Below the pieces are notes generated by a model. The model saw only the letters and a list, made by a program, of their open reading frames with translations, had not been told where the DNA came from and did not search any database. 24,311 nt of DNA from a virus, in IMG/VR virus record IMGVR_UViG_3300006928_003197, positions 1 to 24,311 of that record. One strand, 5' to 3'. The translations under genes were made by a program, and so were the position numbers. Position 1 is the stretch's first letter; every line of letters begins with the position of its first letter. Of the stretch, positions 1-5,970 are shown piece after piece.

Positions 1-2
1 CA

Positions 3-383
3 GCTCAGTTTCCTGAGATGGCTAAAACAGTTGGTGTAAATCCAATGCAAGGTTCAGCATATCCAAAAGTAAACGTATATGAATACGATGATAAAGTTGG
101 TGTAGTAGCTGAGATACCTGGCTTGGATAAGAAAGACTTAACAATAGATGTTGAGGATGGAGTACTAACTATCGCTGGAGATAAACACGGCTTGTTTGAT
201 GATGCAGGTGCTAAAGTAATCAGAAGAGAACTAAAGCATTCATCATTCAAGAGACAATTCGAACTTGGTGAACTTCTTGATGGTAAGAAAATCAAAGCTT
301 CATTCAAAGATGGATTATTATCCGTTGAGATTCCGAAAGTGGAGCCAGTAAAACCAGAGAAGCACTCAGTTAAGATTTCTTAA
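3..383 (+). CDS. hsp20: Small heat shock protein Hsp20 (alpha-crystallin domain), probably 5' truncated by the window edge
   Basis: This is an ATP-independent holdase chaperone of the sHSP family, common in T4-like marine phages, where it probably protects phage or host proteins in the cytoplasm during infection. From the first internal ATG (18) the product is 121 residues and nearly all alpha-crystallin domain: the VNVYEYDDKVGVVAEIPGL strands, the DGVLTIAGDK strand, and the family signature near FKDGLLSVEIPK. The frame stays open to the left edge (codons for A-Q-F-P-E precede the ATG), no ribosome binding site precedes position 18, and phage Hsp20 proteins usually have a longer N-terminal arm. 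I therefore treat it as 5' partial, with ATG 18 as the alternative start. The family call is secure; the start is not. Confidence 0.9.
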   Translation, partial: AQFPEMAKTVGVNPMQGSAYPKVNVYEYDDKVGVVAEIPGLDKKDLTIDVEDGVLTIAGDKHGLFDDAGAKVIRRELKHSSFKRQFELGELLDGKKIKASFKDGLLSVEIPKVEPVKPEKHSVKIS

Positions 384-385
384 AG

Positions 386-574
386 GTGCAGCTAATCACC
401 GTTAATAACGAGAGATACCTCGTTCTTAGTACGGTATCAGCGCACAAAATCGCTCCCGAGGTTACAACTACAGACTTGAAAAAACGAGTCTACTTAGCTG
501 ATACCGTACTAAAGAACGGTGATACTTACTATTTATGTATGAAGTGTATTGATGTAGAATTTGAAGAGATATAA
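386..574 (+). CDS. Small hypothetical protein (62 aa) carrying a long inverted repeat in its coding sequence
   Basis: I do not recognise a function. The gene starts at a GTG two bases after the Hsp20 stop and ends two bases before the next gene, so it sits in a co-transcribed run. The product is a small, mixed alpha/beta, mildly acidic protein with an N-terminal strand-like segment (QLITVNNERYLVLSTVSA) and a second beta-like stretch near YYLCMKCIDVEFEEI. Base use is richer in G and C than in its neighbours. It contains a 21-bp inverted repeat (arms 421-441 and 497-518) plus further complementary hexamers, so the region may have an RNA role as well as coding. Continuous coding from Hsp20 and the absence of stops favour a real gene. 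Confidence 0.6.
   Translation: MQLITVNNERYLVLSTVSAHKIAPEVTTTDLKKRVYLADTVLKNGDTYYLCMKCIDVEFEEI
407..518 (+). repeat. Long inverted repeat with nested competing hairpin inside a CDS
   Basis: Arm 421-441 and arm 497-518 are exact reverse complements apart from one extra A in the right arm; the central 16 bp (426-441 against 497-512) are perfect, and the loop is 55 nt. A second hairpin overlaps it: AACGAG at 407-412 pairs with CTCGTT at 419-424 across a 6-nt loop. The same CTCGTT can instead pair with a second AACGAG at 483-488. Those pairings and the long stem share bases 421-424 and cannot all form at once. Confidence 0.8.
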
Positions 575-576
575 CA

Positions 577-759
577 ATGGATAATTTTGATAAGTATGTA
601 CTAAAACGGCTCTTAGAAAAAAGAGATAAAAGTATCTTAGAAGAAGATACTGAAGAGTTTATGTATCTTATGTCAGAATTTATAAAACACTTTAGATTAA
701 ATGATGAAGTAGAAAAAAAACTCTTATATGATGTTAGAGATAGGTTACCACAGGCATAA
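577..759 (+). CDS. Small charged helical hypothetical protein (60 aa)
   Basis: No family recognised. The product is short, highly charged and predicted helical throughout (alternating Lys/Arg and Glu/Asp with Leu/Phe at heptad-like spacing), with no membrane segment and no metal-binding cysteines. It starts with ATG behind a GAAGAG ribosome-binding-like stretch at 563-568, two bases after the preceding stop. The next gene starts four bases downstream. It is supported mainly by position in a gapless gene run and a plausible ribosome binding site. It may be a small regulator or host-takeover protein, but nothing in the sequence shows which. Confidence 0.6.
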   Translation: MDNFDKYVLKRLLEKRDKSILEEDTEEFMYLMSEFIKHFRLNDEVEKKLLYDVRDRLPQA

Positions 760-762
760 TGA

Positions 763-1272
763 TTGAAACGCTCCACTAAAAAATTAAAATATAAATTACA
801 ATGGTTACAGTTAGAATTAGAAGAAGTATTAGAAATTAATGCTGAAGCTAATGCTCAATTCTTAGTTGATTTTGCGTATTGTTTAGATGAACAACAAAGT
901 AAAACAGTTGAACATCAAGATACGGAAAGTTTTGAAAACACCGAAGAAGTATCAAAAAAATTATTTAAAGAGATAGCGGTTAAAACGCATCCTGATAAAT
1001 TAAAAGAAGATAGTAATGAAGTTTTTGTTAAAGCAAATAGAGCAAACAAATCAAAAAATTTTTCGGAACTACTAAGTATAGCTGAAGATTTAAATATAGA
1101 TACTACAAAGTATTTAGAAGATGAAGGGTTACTACAATCACATTGTGCAGATATAACACATAAAATACGAGAGATAAAAGAACGTATATCGTGGATATGG
1201 TATCACACACCAAGAGTAGAGTTGGTATCGATGAGAAATAAAATTGAACAACTTCTAAAGTCTACACAATAG
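763..1272 (+). CDS. J-domain (DnaJ-like) protein
   Basis: This 169-residue protein has a J-domain core: KKLFKEIAVKTHPDK around residues 65-79 with the diagnostic His-Pro-Asp at 76-78, followed by a helix (VFVKANRANKSKNFSELLSIAEDL) that fits J-domain helix III and beyond. J-domains stimulate the ATPase of DnaK/Hsp70, so the product likely recruits host DnaK to a phage target. The N-terminal 60 residues are a charged helix and the C-terminus (ITHKIREIKERISWIWYHT) is another helix, with no Gly/Phe or zinc-finger region, so this is a minimal type III J-protein. The J-domain sits unusually in the middle. The start is a TTG at 763; the ATG at 759 is out of frame and stops after six codons. It lies three genes after Hsp20. 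Confidence 0.75.
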   Translation: MKRSTKKLKYKLQWLQLELEEVLEINAEANAQFLVDFAYCLDEQQSKTVEHQDTESFENTEEVSKKLFKEIAVKTHPDKLKEDSNEVFVKANRANKSKNFSELLSIAEDLNIDTTKYLEDEGLLQSHCADITHKIREIKERISWIWYHTPRVELVSMRNKIEQLLKSTQ

Positions 1273-1304
1273 TTATTACTACGTAACGTAATAGGGAGAA
1301 TTTC

Positions 1305-2234
1305 GTGCTTGAAAACTTTAAAATATTTCCAAAGCTAGTAGGGTTATCAGCATTATTAGTAGCAGGAAGCGCAGCTTTCTTTTCTGTATTTGGTTTATCC
1401 AAACTATTTGCAGGTGCTACTTTATCTGTTATTATTATGGCAGGAAGTTTAGAATTTGCTAAACTCATATCTGCCTCATTTTTATATAGGTATTGGAATC
1501 AAGTAAATAATTTTTTAAAATATTACTTGATGATAGGTACTATAGTTTTAGTATTGATTACATCTGCAGGTATCTTCGGATATCTCAGTAATGCTTATCA
1601 AGGTGCTACCGTAGCGTTTGAAAAACAAACAACTGCTCTGTTAGCATATGAAGATAGGTTAGAACAACTTGAAGAAGATAAGGTGTTTCTAAAAGAAGAA
1701 CTTGATGCTCAGATTGCAAGTTTACCTGAAAACTACATCACGGCAAAACGTAAACTACGTGAGGATTTTAATCCACAAATACAAAACGTTAATACTGAGA
1801 TGTTAGATATAAAAGGTAAGATAGGTGATTTGAAGATTGAGTTAGTTGAAACAGGTGTTGACGTAGGACCTGCAATATATCTTGCAAGAACTTTCGAAAC
1901 AGATGTGGATACAGTTGTTAAGTTTTTCATATTCATATTGATATTTGTTTTTGACCCGATGGCTATAGCTTTAGTTATAGCATTCAATATGACTATGGGA
2001 TATAAGGAATTAGAAATATACCAAAAAGAAGAGCAGGTAAATACTCTTTTTAAGAAGTATAAAAAAGAAAAACCTAAAACTTTTACAAGAGATGAAAAGA
2101 AAAAGATTGTGGATGTAGAAGAAAAGAAACCAAAACCTAAAACAAAAAAAATAGAATACGTAGAAGAAAAACCGATTGATAAAAAAGTATTTGGCAAAGA
2201 TGCAGCAGTACCACCAAGAGGAAATAAGAAGTAA
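1305..2234 (+). CDS. Membrane-anchored coiled-coil protein with charged cytoplasmic tail
   Basis: A 309-residue integral membrane protein. Three hydrophobic helices are visible near residues 8-30, 32-56 and 72-96, then a long heptad-rich coiled coil (about 105-180), a fourth helix (about 205-232, containing FDPMAIALVIAFN), and a very basic/acidic tail rich in Lys, Glu and Pro. Similar proteins with an FDP-x-A-I-x-L helix are, as I recall, common and uncharacterised in marine phages and some bacteria. It starts with GTG at 1305 behind a strong AGGGAGA site (about 1292-1298). Its end overlaps the next gene. A role at the host inner membrane, such as exclusion of other phages or anchoring of replication, is only inference. 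Confidence 0.7.
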   Translation: MLENFKIFPKLVGLSALLVAGSAAFFSVFGLSKLFAGATLSVIIMAGSLEFAKLISASFLYRYWNQVNNFLKYYLMIGTIVLVLITSAGIFGYLSNAYQGATVAFEKQTTALLAYEDRLEQLEEDKVFLKEELDAQIASLPENYITAKRKLREDFNPQIQNVNTEMLDIKGKIGDLKIELVETGVDVGPAIYLARTFETDVDTVVKFFIFILIFVFDPMAIALVIAFNMTMGYKELEIYQKEEQVNTLFKKYKKEKPKTFTRDEKKKIVDVEEKKPKPKTKKIEYVEEKPIDKKVFGKDAAVPPRGNKK

Positions 2235-2934
2235 ACTTGATAAAGTAAATCAAGATTTACAACTACATTGTAGTAAGACAAACTTACAACCTTACTACAA
2301 ACCTGATATTAGTTTAGATGCTGTAAGTTACGATGTTAACTTAGGTAGATTTTCTAATGAGATAAGAACTAAAGGTTATTTTGTAGTTGATGATTTTTTC
2401 AATCACTCTGTCCTATATGAGATAAATAATTTCTTACTAACACACCCATACTCTTCAGCTAGTGATTCAGGCGTACATCATTTAAATGTTCCGTTTTGTA
2501 AAACCATAGTTGAAGATGTATTAGCTGTTTACAGAGATTTAGAAAATTATGAGCTTGATAAATCGTTTTTTACTTTACATTGGTATGATGAACCAACTGC
2601 ATTATTTTACAATAGATACGATGGTATAAAGTTAGAAGTATTTCTAACACCTACAGAACATAACTTAATAGAATCTCTTGGTGGAACCGCTTTACATAAA
2701 CCTGACAACTCTTTTGTATCAAGCACTACACCATTTTATACACACGTAGATTATAAAGAAATGAAAACTAATATAGAAGGCGCACCTTTCTATGATAAAT
2801 ACATAGGTTATAAATTCAATAGAGCTGTATTCACAGATTATAGCTTAGTAACATCATCTCCTGATATAAGATTTGAAAATGAAGTTCACAAAGCTAAAAA
2901 ATCCATTAATATTTTTCTAAAAAAAAAGACTTGA
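2200..2934 (+). CDS. Hypothetical protein, distant resemblance to phage 2OG-Fe(II) oxygenases
   Basis: I chose the ATG at 2200 (244 residues), overlapping the upstream gene by 35 bases; a TTG at 2176 would add eight residues. The layout recalls phage prolyl-hydroxylase-like proteins: an opening GYFVVDDFF segment, a central strand followed by ESLGGTALH, and a closing FNRAVFTDY plus KKSINIFLKKK. However, the canonical HxD iron motif is not where it should be. HWYD occurs near the centre and an HVD only later, so if the fold is right the catalytic site is altered or lost. The call is weak. The stop codon overlaps the TTGACA of the promoter serving the next genes. Confidence 0.5.
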   Translation: MQQYHQEEIRSKLDKVNQDLQLHCSKTNLQPYYKPDISLDAVSYDVNLGRFSNEIRTKGYFVVDDFFNHSVLYEINNFLLTHPYSSASDSGVHHLNVPFCKTIVEDVLAVYRDLENYELDKSFFTLHWYDEPTALFYNRYDGIKLEVFLTPTEHNLIESLGGTALHKPDNSFVSSTTPFYTHVDYKEMKTNIEGAPFYDKYIGYKFNRAVFTDYSLVTSSPDIRFENEVHKAKKSINIFLKKKT

Positions 2935-2960
2935 CATATATATATAAAAGTTTGTAAGAT
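2931..2960 (+). promoter_or_regulatory. Sigma70-like promoter with upstream A-tract
   Basis: A perfect TTGACA (2931-2936) is followed after 18 bases by TAAGAT (2955-2960), and a run of nine A residues lies just upstream (2919-2927), like an UP element. It overlaps the stop codon of the preceding gene and lies 27 bases before the zinc-ribbon start. The promoter at 10627 has the same architecture, which raises confidence in both. Confidence 0.6.
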
Positions 2961-2986
2961 CTATTATGTTACAAGAGGAATGTATT

Positions 2987-3322
2987 ATGAAATCACTAGA
3001 GTGTAAAAAATGTGGACGTTCAGTTAATAACGTTGGTGAATATACGAGTACTGTAACGTGTTCATATTGTACCTTAAAAGCTGTTGGCTTGCCTGAAGAA
3101 AAAACAAGAATCTCTTCAGGTAAACCGCCTGGCTGGCACTTTATGAATGAATTTGTTGATAAAGATGGTAACGTATTTCATAAAGGTAAAGAGAAACCAA
3201 AGCTAAAAGGTACATTACCACCCACAAAAATCAGTAAGAAAAAAATTAAACGACGTACACAAAAAGAAATAGAAGCTGAAAAAATCGAAAAGTATCGAAA
3301 AGAAAAAGCAAAGGTAAAGTAA
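2987..3322 (+). CDS. Zinc-ribbon protein with basic C-terminal tail
   Basis: A 111-residue protein with four cysteines as two CxxC pairs (C6/C9 and C25/C28), a compact zinc ribbon. A middle segment (PPGWHFMNEFVDKDGNVFHKG) follows, then a strongly basic tail of Lys/Arg/Glu suited to nucleic acid or ribosome contact. I chose ATG 2987 rather than the ATG at 2966 because AGAGGA (2974-2979) sits seven bases before it and the cysteines begin immediately. It is the first gene after the TTGACA promoter, so probably early. It overlaps the next gene by TAATG. A DNA- or RNA-binding regulator is likely, but the target is unknown. Confidence 0.7.
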   Translation: MKSLECKKCGRSVNNVGEYTSTVTCSYCTLKAVGLPEEKTRISSGKPPGWHFMNEFVDKDGNVFHKGKEKPKLKGTLPPTKISKKKIKRRTQKEIEAEKIEKYRKEKAKVK

Positions 3323-3402
3323 TGTTTGAATTTATCGTAGTTCTACTACTATTTTATATTGCAGTAAATATGAATAACAATACTAGACCACCGAGGTTTT
3401 AA
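3322..3402 (+). CDS. 26-aa single-pass membrane microprotein
   Basis: This open frame reads ATG to TAA and overlaps the preceding stop (TAATG at 3320-3324) and the uvdE start (TAATG at 3400-3404) exactly, so it bridges the two genes with no spare base. The product begins MFEFIVVLLLFYIAVNM, one hydrophobic helix, followed by a polar, Pro-containing tail. Such stop-start coupling on both sides argues that it is translated. It may be only a coupling leader that carries ribosomes into uvdE, or a true membrane peptide. Confidence 0.5.
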   Translation: MFEFIVVLLLFYIAVNMNNNTRPPRF

Positions 3403-4346
3403 TGAGAATTGGTTATGCTTGTATAAATATGCAACTATCATACCCACAAAAGTGGGGTGGACAAGAAAGAGGTGTAAAACCTATTACTACAGGTCGTAGT
3501 ATGATTCGTAGAACCTTTAATACTAAAGGTTTGGATTATGCTTCAGAAGTTACACTAAACAACGTAAAAGATTTAGATAAGATTATCGATTGGAATATTC
3601 TTAATGGGTATGATTTCTTCCGTATTACAAGTGGATTGGCTCCGTGGAAATCAGAATACAAATGGGATGATTTACCTGATATTGATGATATTAGAATGTG
3701 GTTACATTCAGCAGGTGAGAAAGCTAAGACACATAATATTCGTATCACATCACATCCAGGTCCATTCAATGTTCTTACATCACCTCACGAACACGTTGTC
3801 AAAAATTGTATTGGTGATTTGACAGACCACGGTGATGTTTTTGATATGATGAATCTTAGTAGAACACCATACAACAAAATCAACATCCACTTAGGTGGTG
3901 CATATGGTGATAAAGAATCTGCTATGGATAGGTTCTGTAAAAACTTTGAAAAACTGCCTGAATCAGTTCAGACACGATTAACAGTGGAGAATGATGATAA
4001 GGCTTCAATGTACTCAGTTAAGGAGTTGTACAATGGAATATATAAACGAATTGGCGTGCCCATCGTGTTTGACTACCATCACCATCGCTTCTGTAGCGGT
4101 AGCCTCTCAGAGCAAGAGGCTTTGGAATTGGCTATGTCAACTTGGCCCCAAGAGATAATACCTGTAGTTCATTATTCAGAATCACGTTCTATAGAACAAG
4201 AGGATGATAAGATTAAACCACAGGCACATTCTGATTATGTCTACGATTATATCGATACTTATGGTAATGTCGTAGACATAATGATTGAGGCTAAACATAA
4301 GGAATTAGCAGTTCGAAAATACAGAGAATTACATTATGCCAGCTAA
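3402..4346 (+). CDS. uvsE: UV damage endonuclease UvdE/UvsE
   Basis: This TIM-barrel, metal-dependent endonuclease nicks DNA 5' to UV photoproducts and other lesions, starting an excision repair route independent of UvrABC. At 314 residues it is full length for the bacterial/phage family. The family's metal-ligand series is visible in order and with normal spacing: H118 (in SHPG), H163 (in IHLGG), E196 (in VENDD), D224 and H227 (in DYHHH), H257 (in VHYSES) and E296 (in IEAKH). The opening RIGYACINM is also typical. Surface-ocean phages often carry light-damage repair genes, which fits the other accessory genes here. It starts in a TAATG overlap with the 26-codon frame upstream and overlaps the next small gene at its 3' end. 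Confidence 0.93.
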   Translation: MRIGYACINMQLSYPQKWGGQERGVKPITTGRSMIRRTFNTKGLDYASEVTLNNVKDLDKIIDWNILNGYDFFRITSGLAPWKSEYKWDDLPDIDDIRMWLHSAGEKAKTHNIRITSHPGPFNVLTSPHEHVVKNCIGDLTDHGDVFDMMNLSRTPYNKINIHLGGAYGDKESAMDRFCKNFEKLPESVQTRLTVENDDKASMYSVKELYNGIYKRIGVPIVFDYHHHRFCSGSLSEQEALELAMSTWPQEIIPVVHYSESRSIEQEDDKIKPQAHSDYVYDYIDTYGNVVDIMIEAKHKELAVRKYRELHYAS

Positions 4347-4458
4347 AAATAAAAAACTATCAAATGGTAAAGGTGATAGAAATCGTGTAGCTGATAAAAA
4401 AAAATACGATAAAAATTGGGAAAAAATATTTGGAAAAAAGAATGTTAAACGTAATTAA
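4336..4458 (+). CDS. 40-aa basic protein of the NGKGD(K/R) phage family
   Basis: A short gene (ATG 4336 to TAA 4456-4458) that overlaps the end of uvdE by 11 bases and the start of the deformylase by 17. The product has the pattern MPAKNKKLSNGKGDRNR, then an aromatic helix (KKYDKNWEKIFGKK). I recognise this as a very small protein seen in many tailed phages, with SNGKGDxxR followed by a tyrosine-rich segment and an acidic or aromatic end; its function is unknown to me. The overlaps, family likeness and Lys/Asn richness support a real gene. Confidence 0.65.
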   Translation: MPAKNKKLSNGKGDRNRVADKKKYDKNWEKIFGKKNVKRN

Positions 4459-5029
4459 TTGCTTAAAAGAAAATAATCCTGTAATAAACACAAAACTAAA
4501 AGAGGTAAGTATAGATGAAGGATTGGATATTGCGAAAGATTTATTCAATGTCCTCGCAGAACGGAAAGATGGTATTGGGTTGGCAGCTAATCAGATTGGT
4601 ATTGATGCTAGTGTTGCTGTGGTTAATGTTAAGGAACCTTTAATACTTATAAACCCTAAGATTATAAAGGTTTGGGATGAGATACCTTACTATGAGGGTT
4701 GTTTGTCGTACCCAAGAAAAGGTATTCAAACAAAACGATATAAAAATATTATTATAAAAACTGCACAAGAGGATTCAGATTGGTACTTTAGTGGAGCAGA
4801 GAATCCAAGTGATGGTAAAGGTAGTTGGGAAGAAACAAGTAGTAAAAAAGAAGATGATGAAAGAAGATTACTTGAAGCTATATGTGTTCAACACGAGATA
4901 GACCACTTAAATGGTATGACTATACACGATAGGCAAATGATTACCACGATAACTACTCAAGATAAAGTTGGAAGAAACGATCCTTGTGATTGTGGTAGTG
5001 GTAAGAAATTTAAAAAATGTTGTATGTAA
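4442..5029 (+). CDS. def: Peptide deformylase with C-terminal SEC-C zinc motif
   Basis: Removes the formyl group from the initiator methionine of new proteins. All three family motifs are present: motif 1 GIGLAANQ (residues 44-51), motif 2 EGCLS (85-89, metal ligand C87) and motif 3 HEIDH (151-155, ligands H151/H155 and catalytic E152). Between motifs 2 and 3 there is an acidic, Ser/Gly-rich insertion (about residues 107-140) not usual in the core enzyme. The C-terminus adds a SEC-C type motif (C182, C184, C193, C194), a zinc module otherwise found on SecA and assorted proteins. I prefer ATG 4442 to the in-frame TTG at 4430. Marine phages often carry deformylase, thought to sustain turnover of photosystem or ribosomal products. 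Confidence 0.92.
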   Translation: MLNVINCLKENNPVINTKLKEVSIDEGLDIAKDLFNVLAERKDGIGLAANQIGIDASVAVVNVKEPLILINPKIIKVWDEIPYYEGCLSYPRKGIQTKRYKNIIIKTAQEDSDWYFSGAENPSDGKGSWEETSSKKEDDERRLLEAICVQHEIDHLNGMTIHDRQMITTITTQDKVGRNDPCDCGSGKKFKKCCM

Positions 5030-5072
5030 CCTATTTATAGATGACACTTTAAATCTAAATTAGGAGAAGATT

Positions 5073-5957
5073 ATGTGTGCCAAAGGTGATGGTTGCTGTA
5101 CTACAATGAACGAATCTGTAAATGAAGAATCGAAAACAATAAAATCAATTCAGAATTTAGCAGATAAAAATAAGTACGGCACTGTATCAGGCACTAGGAT
5201 GAATGGTAAAACTGCTAGAGAGATTATAGCCATTTATAATCATCCAAAGATGAAAAGTTTTCGTGGTAAAATGGATAAAATGAAATCACAAGAATTAATG
5301 GATTTAACTATTAGGTTACCAAGAATGTTAGGTATCAAGGTTGAGTCCGTAAATGAAAAAGTAGATAAAATCGGTAGAATCAAAAAAGAATTTCCGTGGG
5401 CAAAGGGTAAGATGATGAATGTTATACAAATGGCTATTGAGATGGATGCAGATGGATTAGCAGGTGTAATGAAAAATTATAAGAAAAACCCATCAGCCTA
5501 CAAACAATTTGTTAGAGATATGTCAAAGATGAGAGGGTTACCCTCTTTAGAAGAAATGAAAGATGCGATGAAAAATGCAATTCATCAGGTAAAAACTTTT
5601 GATAAACCATCAAATGCAAAACTTATGACAATTAAGGTAATTAATAAACTCAAACAAAAAAGAAATAGTTCAAAATCAGCATCAAATAAAAAAGAATTAC
5701 AAAAGATGATTGATAAAGTTGAGGGTGATTATAAAAAAGGTAAGTACATAAAAGAATCTTTAAATGAAGTTAGTGGTGTTGAAGTGGCTAAAAAGGTTCT
5801 TAAAAATAAACAACACGAAAAGGGTATTGATTTACAGACCGCTAATCTCATAGTAACCATTGATAAGGCTTACAATAAAAATCCAAGATTACAGAAAAAA
5901 TTCAGAGCTATACAATTACCAAAGATGAAACAATTAATTTTAAAATATTTTAAATAG
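5073..5957 (+). CDS. Lysine-rich helical repeat protein, possible internal/virion protein
   Basis: Function not recognised. The gene has a clear AGGAGA site (5062-5067) and ATG. The 294-residue product starts with a Cys-rich stretch (MCAKGDGCCTTMNESVNEE) and is otherwise basic and helical. A segment recurs in diverged form: YKKNPSAYKQF in the middle and YNKNPRLQKKF near the end, each followed by a Lys/Met-rich helix; the N-terminal TAREIIAIYNHPKMKSF looks like a third copy. This suggests three helical repeats joined by Lys-rich linkers. It heads a run of four similar lysine-rich genes, two of which have capsid-targeting-like N-termini. It also contains KESLNEV, an LxE site of the type cut by T4 prohead protease. 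Confidence 0.65.
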   Translation: MCAKGDGCCTTMNESVNEESKTIKSIQNLADKNKYGTVSGTRMNGKTAREIIAIYNHPKMKSFRGKMDKMKSQELMDLTIRLPRMLGIKVESVNEKVDKIGRIKKEFPWAKGKMMNVIQMAIEMDADGLAGVMKNYKKNPSAYKQFVRDMSKMRGLPSLEEMKDAMKNAIHQVKTFDKPSNAKLMTIKVINKLKQKRNSSKSASNKKELQKMIDKVEGDYKKGKYIKESLNEVSGVEVAKKVLKNKQHEKGIDLQTANLIVTIDKAYNKNPRLQKKFRAIQLPKMKQLILKYFK

Positions 5958-5970
5958 TTTGAAAGATAAT

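Noticed and set aside
1262-1300. Imperfect palindrome TTACTACGTAACGTAA between two genes
   Set aside because: Short, with mismatches and no second copy; too weak to call an operator.
2176-2199. TTG at 2176 as start of the unknown gene
   Set aside because: ATG at 2200 in the same frame is a better start; the eight extra residues lie deep in the upstream gene.
1733-2281. 182-codon open frame on the minus strand
   Set aside because: It is the shadow of the 1305 membrane coiled-coil gene, is low complexity (Phe/Ser runs from Lys/Glu codons) and has no ribosome site.
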